A stretch of 64,000 nucleotides of DNA from Sycon ciliatum. Its lineage: Eukaryota > Porifera > Calcarea > Leucosolenida > Sycettidae. Positions 56,302-64,000 of this stretch are shown piece by piece. The position numbers and the translations under genes are program-made. Location: NCBI RefSeq assembly GCF_964019385.1, contig NC_088645.1:44543529-44607528 (forward strand), written 5' to 3'. Position 1 is the stretch's first letter; each line of letters opens with the position of its first letter. The notes under the pieces are model-generated. The model ran no database searches, was not told the DNA's origin, and worked only from the letters and a program-made list of their open reading frames with translations.

Positions 56302-57591
56302 TTATTTTGTTTTTTGTTTTTTAGAGGCATGTGGATGTTGTGCGCCTGGGGGCGTCTGCTCTAGCTGGTGGCGTCTGCGTCTGCGACGTCCGGTGTAGAG
56401 TTTCCATTCTTCCTCCGCTGCATTGAGCTTCTGCAGGAGTTGTTCGGCGCGATTTCCATCTTCCTCAAATAGGCTCTCGTCGTTGCTGTCGTCTTCCGCT
56501 GCCGTGCGAGGTGAGCCTGGCGAGTGGCAGTACATGCTTGCGCTGGGTGATAGTGCGCGGACTGCGCTCTCGTCGGCTCGATCGATATCTGTACTAGTTC
56601 TACGAGTACGAGTTTGGTGCTCATCAGAGGCACTGGCAGTGTGTCCGTGCTGGTCTGCACTTTTGCTGGGCTGGCTGTGTTCAGTGACTTCCTGTGCGGG
56701 TGAGCTGGCAGAGGTCACAGGGGACGCTACCTGTGCGTACAGTAAGCTGACCTGGCCTGTGGAGGCTGTCGGATCTGGTGCTGGATCGTCGTTTTGGGTC
56801 TGTGTGTTGCTTGTTTCGGTGATTTCCTGTACGAGTGTGCTGGCAGGGGCCGGGGTCGCTGCCTGTGCGTACGGTAAGCTGGCCTGGCCTGGCAGGGCTG
56901 TCGCCAGTGCTGGATCTGGTGCTGGGTCTTCGTTTTGGTTCTGCCGCGTGTTGGTTGAAGTGCGGGTCCGTGTGTTTTGTAGCTTGTTCGATTTAGGGCA
57001 GGAGCCGGCAAGGTGATTTTCTGAGTTGCAGAGGCGGCAAGTTGGCGCCTGGCCCTCATGCTTCACGCGGAAGGTATTGCCTTCGGCTGTCCGCACGAAA
57101 GATGGCACCTGCCTGCAGCCGTTGTTCAGGCGAACAGTTGCGAAGCGTACGCCTGTTCCTACAAATGCGCCCGACTTTGTGCGGGTATGGCCGTGGCGAA
57201 TGGTGCCTTGCACCGTACCGTATTTTGTGAGTGCATGTATGATGGCGGCATCGGAGATCCAAATCGGGACGTCAAAGATGTGCACTTGCAAGGAGAGAGA
57301 ATGGCGGACAGAAATATGTGTTTCGCCAAGAAAGAAACCGTGTTCTGCAATGGACTTAGTTGTAGATTGGCTGCAGAACGTTACCTTACAGGCTGATCCG
57401 GTAATTTGGACGGAGGCGACGTCAGCATAACCCTGGTCGATGAGGGTGTCCGCAATTTCTACTATCTTCTGGCCTGCGAGGCCGTCGACAAATATTACGG
57501 TATTGGCCTTCAATTCGGCCGGCGACATCGACCTCCACAGTGGCTCTGGGGGCTCAGGCTTTGGGCTGCCTAGCGCTGGGGAGTCATCCAT
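56302..57591 (-). CDS. LINE ORF1 with RRM-like region and CCHC knuckle
   Basis: 429 residues, intact. The N-terminal half contains VIFVDGLAGQKIVEIADTL and a second region with VHIFDVPIWISDAAI, both RRM-like in pattern. A zinc knuckle CRLCNSENHLAGSC follows near residue 190. The C-terminal half is a low-complexity Gln/Ala/Pro/Thr region with a duplicated block (LPYAQAA/LLYAQVA), ending in a basic stretch. Expected to bind the element RNA. Confidence 0.75.
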   Translation of the reverse strand: MDDSPALGSPKPEPPEPLWRSMSPAELKANTVIFVDGLAGQKIVEIADTLIDQGYADVASVQITGSACKVTFCSQSTTKSIAEHGFFLGETHISVRHSLSLQVHIFDVPIWISDAAIIHALTKYGTVQGTIRHGHTRTKSGAFVGTGVRFATVRLNNGCRQVPSFVRTAEGNTFRVKHEGQAPTCRLCNSENHLAGSCPKSNKLQNTRTRTSTNTRQNQNEDPAPDPALATALPGQASLPYAQAATPAPASTLVQEITETSNTQTQNDDPAPDPTASTGQVSLLYAQVASPVTSASSPAQEVTEHSQPSKSADQHGHTASASDEHQTRTRRTSTDIDRADESAVRALSPSASMYCHSPGSPRTAAEDDSNDESLFEEDGNRAEQLLQKLNAAEEEWKLYTGRRRRRRHQLEQTPPGAQHPHASKKQKTK

Positions 57592-57807
57592 GCTAGATAG
57601 GTAATACTAGTTAGAATAGCAGTGCATATATGCTTCTAGGGTGGGGACGTGGTCACGACACTCAGAGCTTCAAAACTTGCTTCTTACTCCTGGCGAGCTT
57701 TTGAGCAACGTTCCGTGGGTTGTTGTAATCATTGGACTCCTTGGCAGTGGCGCAAGACGCGAGCACATGTTCTGCGCACTGCGCATGCGCAAAATTTCAT
57801 TGTCAAA

Positions 57808-60063
57808 ATGCCTACATTGATTCAGGTCGGAACGCGATTAACTGTGCCAGTGACGACTTTTGATCATGGTTTTTACGCACACGATGAGGATCGATGGTCA
57901 TTCTCCTCTTACGGAGACAGCTGGAGAAGTGCGGAGTGTTTGGGCACTGTTTTGAGTGTGACTTTTGATCGAGAACGATGCAGAATAAAGTGGGATTTGT
58001 ACAGTACTACATCGATTGTAGCCGTTGCTGAAGTTCGTGCAGCTGCAGAGTCCGACCCGTGTGACGACGGAGCAAGAGGTAAGCGTAGAATTGTTCGTCC
58101 CAAGCGTTTTGAGGACAGCGACAGCGATGTAGCCGATCAGCCTAGTAACAGTCGTACCTTTGCAAATAGTCGGAGTGTAAGTTCTGGATCTGTGCGTGCG
58201 GCACGTTCTGCTCAGCCATCCAATGTTCCATCGAGAAAACGCTGCCTCTCTCCAACTCCAGAGCCTGACCAATGCTTGTTGGACGACGACGATGATACTT
58301 CACCGTTGTCAGTATATCCGCCTTTCCAAGACCCCGTATCGACGCGGCGACAACCTGCACTAGCTGCACTCGATGGCGACGACAGCAGCTCAAGTAGATG
58401 TCGCAGTGACGACGATAGTGATTCGGATTCATCGGAATGTAGCAGTAGTGAAGGATCGAGTCTTGAAGACGCTCCCACTGTTCTTCAGGCACATGGTTTG
58501 GACTGGACATTGGGTGACGTAGTGATCGATCAGTACAAGGATATTCCGTACAAAGCGAAAGTAGATGCTGACAATTTGCACACAATGAATGAATTGGACG
58601 CCTGGATGCTGTTCTTTCCGCAGAAGGAAATGAATGAGATAGTGAAGTGCACAAATGCTCACCTGCGTGACAAGCGGAAAGCTGTAACCCGCGATGAGTT
58701 TTACAAGGTGATAGGTATCCTCTACCTGATGACGCTGTGTCCAGTACGTTGCCAACGGCGTGACCACTGGAGTGTGACCGAGGGTCTCCTTCCAGCACCA
58801 GCCTTTGGACATCGATACGGCATGGTAGCAAATCGCTTTGAGGAAATTCTTCCTGCCATGCACTTTCGCCCACCAGTCAGCGGAGACACCAGGCGCGGCT
58901 GGAAAATTGTGAGCCCCCTCTTCGACAAGTGCAATTTGAAGTGCCACACTTCAATCCGGCCCGGCCACAAATTGACGGTGGACGAGTCAATGTTTGCTTG
59001 GTACGGTCGTGGTGGTGACATTGGCGGGATGCCCACAGTCATCAAAATCAAGCGAAAGCGGAAAGGTGTGGACTGCGAAATTAGGTCCGTTGCTGATCTC
59101 CATCATGCTTGCGATGGAGATCTACCATCGCAAAGACACCATGGCTACCAAGAAGTGGCAGAAATAGTTCGGTGCCGGAACTGCCACAACTTTGCGACTG
59201 ACCGATATATGGCATGGCTCTGGAAGAATCGTGTGCGGCGATTCCTGGTTTGCATCCGTCAAGACAGCAGTCGCTCTTATGAAGCATGGGCTCTTCTTTG
59301 CGGGTGTTGTCAAGACGGCGCACACAGCCTTCCCGTTGAAGCTCCTGTCCGCGATGTGTCCTTCTCCGAAAGGCCGCTTCGTGTCCGCAACCGCACAGAG
59401 GGACGGCATAGCACTGAATGCTGTTGCATGGCGCGACAGGAAGGTGCATTCGTTTGTCAGCACGTGCGCGACGACTCTTGCCGGAGATCCTGCCAAGAAA
59501 AAGCGTATGATGACAGCTTGAAACTGTACTTCAAGACAGTTGATCGACCGAAGTTGGTGGCAATGTACCACGATGGCGCGCCTTCCATTGATGTCCGCAA
59601 CCACCTTCGGCAGAATGGCTTGGCTCTGGAGCAAGTGTGGCGCACGGACACCTGGCACCATCGTGTGTATGCCTCAGTGTTAGGCATCATGGAGAAAAAT
59701 GCTTACCTTGCATTTTCCCATTTCTGCTGTGGCCTCGACAGGATCACCCACTCGGCATTCACCACTCGTCTTGCAGAGCAACTGATCCGCTACAACGCCC
59801 CGCAGCAGCCGCAAAGTCAAACAGGTGCTGCGGAGCCTGAAGTAGATCAGCCTGACAGCACCGAGCATCGGTTGGTATCCCTGTCCGAGGTCAGCGGCAA
59901 GCCACACACACGTAAATGTGTTGTGTGCAGGCATGTCCGCGACTTGGGCAGGAAGGCGAGCTAATACTGCTACACGTGTGGGCCGAATGCTGTGATGTGC
60001 TCTCCGGCCACGGGACGCACGTGCTTTCAATACCACATCGTCCATGGCCTGCCACACTGAGTG
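57808..60063 (+). pseudogene. piggyBac transposase, frameshifted
   Basis: I prefer the ATG at 57808 (MPTLIQVGTRLTVP) over the one at 57649, because the sequence before it looks like untranslated LINE or element DNA. An N-terminal domain with GDSWRSAECLGTV is followed by an acidic Ser/Asp-rich region. The transposase core (DEFYKVIGILYLMTL, then KLTVDESMFAW) comes next. The frame is lost near 59100, passes through another frame with GRIVCGDSWFASVKTAVAL and one stop, and returns near 59510 with YDDSLKLYF. A last TAA at 59962-59964 splits the C-terminal cysteine-rich finger (CVVCRHVRDLG, then YCYTCGPN, MC, TCF), which ends at 60063. Several lesions, so inactive. Confidence 0.88.
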
Positions 60064-61159
60064 AACGTGTGTTCAGCCTGCTATGCTCATGCTTGCATCT
60101 ATATTATTTATTTTTCATTTTAACTCCTTTTTCTACTGTTGCCATGGGCGTTGCCATGGTACCCAGCAATTCAACATTCGACACGGTCGTTATGCAATGC
60201 TTACATCAGTCAGCCTGCTATGCTCATCTTACATTATTTTATTGTTCAATATATCTTCTTTTGTTCTCCCGCTTCCATGGGCGCTACCATGGTAGCCTGC
60301 AGTAGTACTCCTCCAACCGCGTCAAAATTTTCAGAGCTTCACCCAATGGCTCTATGTAGTGTGTGGTTTCAAATTTATGGAAGACACTGGTATATAGCCA
60401 GTGTGGCATGTCTGTGTATGATGGTCCTACCGGTAGGTCCTACCGGTAGGACCAGGGTCTATGCAAGCTATCATTAAAACCTTCGTAACTCCATAATTTT
60501 TTTCAAATTCAACGATCGAAGGGTCTATCTGGTAGCGGAAACTCCAAGCTTTCCAATGCTACAATCGCCGAAGAGCTACGATGTCCTAATCCAAAGATAT
60601 AGCGCGCCGCATTCTCATCTCGGTAAATTGAAATTGAAGTTTGAATCGCCTCGAAATGATTTGAGCGTTCTGCGGTAGAGGAGAGTGGAATGGTGTAGAT
60701 GGGGGAATTTGCTCGCCTATCGGGCTTGGATATGACTTTCCTGTATTCCCAGTGCCTGATTTGTGGCAGCTAGTTGATGGAGCCTGGTGTCCTGGCGTTG
60801 CTATCGCCAGGTGGTTTCCAGAGCCCAAGATTGTGAAAATGGAGTGAAGCAGGCCAAAGTGATGGCTTGTGGCAGGTGAAAATTGTGCGTAAAATTCAAA
60901 TTCTGCTTCATTCTGCGCTGGATATCAGTACATAAAGGGTTAAAAAAATCACACATAAGCACAACAGAGTTGACCAGGAGACATCAGCTTGAGAAGTTGA
61001 GGAGGGGGACGATGATTTCTCAGTGAGCCAGGGGCACAACACTTTGAACAACTTTCCATTTAGAAGGTGCCAAGTAATGGAAAAGCTACAACTCACAAGT
61101 ACTGTACGTGTATGAAATTCACCACGGCAACACAAACAAGTCGTGTATTTAACACTTAC
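60064..61159. other. piggyBac 3' flank, then segmental duplicate B
   Basis: 60064-60473 is non-coding piggyBac sequence up to the right terminal repeat. From 60474 the sequence matches 51066 onward and continues as the intron leading to EGF exon B. No other gene seen. Confidence 0.7.
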
Positions 61160-61288
61160 GTGCACAGGTTAGTCCATCTCCTGTAAAACCTGGTTGACAG
61201 GTGCAAACGTGTGAGTTTCCCTTTTCAGCCTTTTTGCAGCCAGCATTCTGGTCACACTGGTGGGATCCGTCGGTACATCCATCATCTG
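61160..61288 (-). CDS. Receptor gene, EGF-like exon B
   Basis: 129-bp phase 1-1 exon of 43 codons between TTGTTTCAG and GTAAGTG. One EGF-like domain: GCTDGSHQC, AGC, HVCTCQPGFTGDGLTC. Closely similar to exon A at 52030-52161, including its intron flanks, so the two arose by duplication of a block of about 1-2 kb. Confidence 0.9.
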
Positions 61289-61836
61289 CTGAAACAAGGC
61301 CAAGATATCAGACAGATGACGCGTAGTCTCAATGTAATTATGTACCCTCCTGAGTCAAGGGGGGATAATGCTCGAAAAGGTGGCAGATTCTGCTCGAAAA
61401 GCAGTGAAATTGGCAGAATCACACAAACCTTACAGCGGGCACTTCCTTGAATTCTGCTCCATTTCTTTATCCACATACCAAACATGCATGAAACTTACCA
61501 GAAAAGTACTGAATTCTGCCAATTTTTCTGCCGGCATTGTCCACCAAGGCCTAACCCTCCCGAATCAATGGCCTTGAAATGCAAATCTGAGAATTGATGA
61601 GAGTACCCAGTCGTAGATGTGATGTGAGTACACAGCCCTGCAACTGGTTAACAATATCCTCAATACCTGCTGGAATGTCAAACTCGACTGGGTTTGCTGC
61701 CATAAGAGGGTCACATACAATTGTCTTAATGTGGGCACAGGGTATACATGTATGTGAAATAGTAGGGTATAGAACATATTTTAATTTTCTCCCCCGCCAC
61801 ACAATTTTGAACTACTGATAGGGCTGAAGCACTTAC

Positions 61837-62004
61837 AAACGCATTTAGGTAGTGATGTCAGCTTGCCCTCTGCAGTGCAGTTTGGTGATCCATCACCGAG
61901 TAGACGAAAGCCATCATCACAAGCATATCGAGCGGTATCTCCATAAAGTATACGTGATGTGTTCTTTTTTCCATTGGTAATCTTAGGTGTTCTACATTGA
62001 ACAA
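61837..62004 (-). CDS. Receptor gene, Sushi (CCP) exon
   Basis: 168-bp phase 1-1 exon of 56 codons between TTTGGCAG and GTAAGTG. It encodes VQCRTPKITNG, GDTARYACDDGFRLLG, NCTAEGKL and LPKC: four cysteines and the PxxxG and Y-x-C spacing of a CCP module, a protein-binding extracellular domain. Confidence 0.88.
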
Positions 62005-62009
62005 CTGCC

Positions 62010-63840
62010 AAACAAATTCCATAAAACCAAACACACGCTCACAATCATGTCAGGGGTTTCGGGTTCGAATCCACCTTTTGACAAGATTTTTCCTCTTCTT
62101 TTTTCGCTTCTTCTTACCTTCATCTTGTGATTATTTCTTCACAGCTAGCATAGTAAGATGGGACGAGTAGCCTTTTTCTTTTTTTAATTCCATCTGTGTG
62201 ACGGGCGGCGTTGACAGATATTTTCGGAATTTTTATGTTTTCACCCTGAGAATGGGCCATGCCCGCGCAGTTTGGTGAATGTAATGATTTATTTATTTTG
62301 AAAGATGTGTGCAGGGAAGAGACCGTATCTGGAAAGTTCCAGTTGAGGTAGGAGTGGCTGCAATGGAGTCTGCGAGTTCTTGAAAAGTTTGTACTTAAAG
62401 TACCATAATTTGGCTAATGCTCAATCTCATGTTTGAGTCTAGGGTTGAGGGACAGTTAATGAGTAAGTTATGGAGCCAGTGTAACTTATGTATCTGCTAA
62501 TAGTTGGGTAATTATGTAGAAGTAGAAAAGAGGACCCAAGAGCTACAAGTTATGCTATAATATCCACTAACACCACTAGTTACTTTACAATCAGCTCATG
62601 CAATAACATTGCATGACACTTGCCAACGGCACGGACGTTCTATCAGCTCTAGCAAATCTTGGATGCGCACTCCAACAGCCTTCGAGCTTGGAAGGTTCTT
62701 AGTTATAGAAATAACTCAAAGTCTCAGTTCTGAAGGATTCTGTCGGATGTACATGTATGTCGAGGACCCGAGTGTAACTGTGGAAGGAGCCTGGTATCTT
62801 CCATTCTTAGAAGGTTTCATTTCAAAATTTGCACAGGCAAAATCTGCTTTCACACAGGGCATGTTTCCACACTTCTCTCGAAATGATGAAGATAGTGATA
62901 AAAGGAAAAAGGAAAAGGATAGCTCGTGCATATCTTTGTGGCGCATCCCCTGCCCTCATTAGAACTTCCCGCACGTGAGATAGCAAACGCCCAATTTAGG
63001 AAATTTTATGAAAAAAATGATCACAGATATAGATATAGATGGTGGCCAAATGGTTTTTGAAACCAGAGGTCTGGACTTTAGAAACACACTATAGTACGGA
63101 AACAACTGACATCTGGTGCCGAAACAGCATCAGTCCCATGCAAATTTTGTTCTGCCCAACGTAATTCTACCTAACGTCAACATCGACATAACGCTCGCTA
63201 CGGCGCGGTCCCCGATGTGTGCACTCTCGAAGCAACGCAGCTTCTTGTGTGCGGTACGATCAAGCTGTAGCTTTACCTAGCCAGTTTAGGCCAGTTTAGT
63301 CCTATATAACCTAAACATCGACATAACGCATGCTTCGATGGAGTCCCCGACGTGCGCACTCCCGATACAACGTAGATTCACGTGCGCAGTACGATCAAGC
63401 TGTAGCTGTAGCTAACCAGTTTAGTCTTACCGTGCATATATTCTGCGGCATCGATTGCATCTGATGTCGATGGTGGTACAGTGTGGACATGTTTTCATGG
63501 TTAAATCCGCCTTGTAATTCCCTTCAGTTTTAGGTACATCTTTTATTTTACAGACAGTTTTCTACATAACATAACTCTTGATGGTGTTTGCGAGGTCCCA
63601 GAGATTACGTTATATAGAGAGTAGACCTGAACTACGACTTCAGCATTTGCTTCTGAGCTTTTCTGATGTAAAATGATGTAAAATATTCCACGCAATGGGC
63701 TTATCCCTGCCCAGGAGGGTAACAATATACTAAGCAGCGACTGTCTAACTAATTAATTTTGACAGCAATATGATGGGAGGTGCATGTGCAGAAGAAACTT
63801 AAAAACATCGTCAATCTCGCATTCAGCGTAATGATGTTGC
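62010..63840. other. Intron; possible decayed CCP-like exon, direct duplication
   Basis: On the minus strand at about 62750-62900 an open stretch reads CANFEMKPSKNGRYQ then TVTLGSSTYMY, like the first half of a CCP domain, but it hits a stop and lacks a clean acceptor. A direct duplication with a period of about 136 bp (ACATCGACATAACGC to CGATCAAGCTGTAGCT) lies at about 63178-63420. An isolated GGTTCGAATCC at 62064 is not part of a tRNA fold. Confidence 0.4.
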
Positions 63841-63844
63841 TTAC

Positions 63845-63982
63845 CACCACAACCACCATAATCCTGTCTTCCAGTGCCTTCAAAACCTTCCGGGCAAACA
63901 CACTCGTAACTTCCAGCCGTGTTAATACATGAACCCCTCGAACGTATACAGTCGTTCACATCTAAACTGCATTCGTCCATAT
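63845..63982 (-). CDS. Receptor gene, calcium-binding EGF exon
   Basis: 138-bp phase 1-1 exon of 46 codons between TGGTTTCAG and GTAAGC. It reads DMDECSLDVNDC, SCINTAGSYECVCPEGFEGTG: the D-x-D-E start and the N-x(4)-Y pattern mark a calcium-binding EGF domain, with six cysteines before the exon end. Further upstream exons must lie beyond the right edge. Confidence 0.9.
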
Positions 63983-64000
63983 CTGAAACCACACATCAGC

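Larger units (their letters stand above)
53100..57600 (-). mobile_element. Two-ORF APE-type LINE inserted in the piggyBac
   Basis: ORF1 (56302-57591), a frameshifted ORF2 (53290-56194) and an A-rich 3' end near AATAAAAGAATTC (about 53145). Exact ends and target duplications could not be fixed by eye, so the boundaries are approximate. Confidence 0.75.
53019..60473. mobile_element. piggyBac element, split by a LINE
   Basis: Perfect 15-bp terminal inverted repeats TGATAGCTTGCATAG/CTATGCAAGCTATCA, each flanked by TTAA (53015-53018, 60474-60477). Just inside each end are two copies of a TCCTACCGGTAGGA-type palindrome, plausible transposase sites. The paralogous locus at 51066 shows one TTAA and no element. 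Without the LINE of about 4.5 kb the element would be about 3 kb. Confidence 0.9.

Noticed and set aside
57649..57807. Upstream start for the piggyBac transposase
   Set aside because: The extra 53 residues lie next to the LINE boundary and look non-conserved; the ATG at 57808 opens the recognisable N-terminal domain.
62716..62946. Additional CCP exon of the receptor gene
   Set aside because: Only the first half of the pattern is present before a stop, and the upstream boundary lacks an AG preceded by a clean tract; noted as possible decay only.

Overview
The window is eukaryotic nuclear DNA, probably from an invertebrate animal. It has spliced phase-1 EGF and Sushi (CCP) exons, one intron of only 55 bp, AT-rich microsatellites and a dense load of animal-type transposable elements. 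A sponge would fit (short introns, EGF/CCP receptors with long tyrosine-rich tails), but nothing I can read settles the species.

Region 1-24 kb is a nest of retroelements embedded in many (ATT)n arrays. It holds 281-bp tandem units with a tRNA-like head, an R4/Dong-like LINE with a restriction-like endonuclease, and several Penelope-like element (PLE) 3' ends. It also holds 592-bp tandem units that each carry a textbook type I hammerhead ribozyme (retrozymes), two copies of an unplaced retroelement C-terminus, and a near-complete CR1/L2-like LINE that splits a PLE. Almost every element boundary from 1.8 to 18.1 kb falls in an ATT array. Several hammerhead-bearing elements are head-to-head palindromes with an ATT array on both sides.

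Region 24-36 kb is mostly non-coding: a foldback repeat, a truncated LINE whose empty site is preserved beside it, a solo PLE 3' end with a hammerhead, minisatellites including a long (AG)n-rich block, and dispersed repeats.

Region 36.8-64 kb carries one minus-strand host gene running off the right edge: cbEGF, CCP, EGF, a short possibly decayed CCP exon, EGF, a transmembrane exon, and a roughly 463-residue cytoplasmic exon with eight YxN tyrosine motifs. All seven visible exons use phase 1 junctions, so they splice in frame. The 10-kb intron before the last exon holds an intact-looking RT/GIY-YIG PLE with 1222-bp inverted arms, LINE fragments, a MITE and a foldback repeat. Another intron holds a piggyBac element with TTAA target duplications, itself split by a two-ORF LINE; a segmental duplicate at 51 kb preserves the empty TTAA site.

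Main result: a PLE/retrozyme system in which hammerhead-containing RNAs appear to have integrated into ATT microsatellites as head-to-head palindromes, alongside PLE proteins whose GIY-YIG nuclease is interrupted by an insert with AT-hook motifs.
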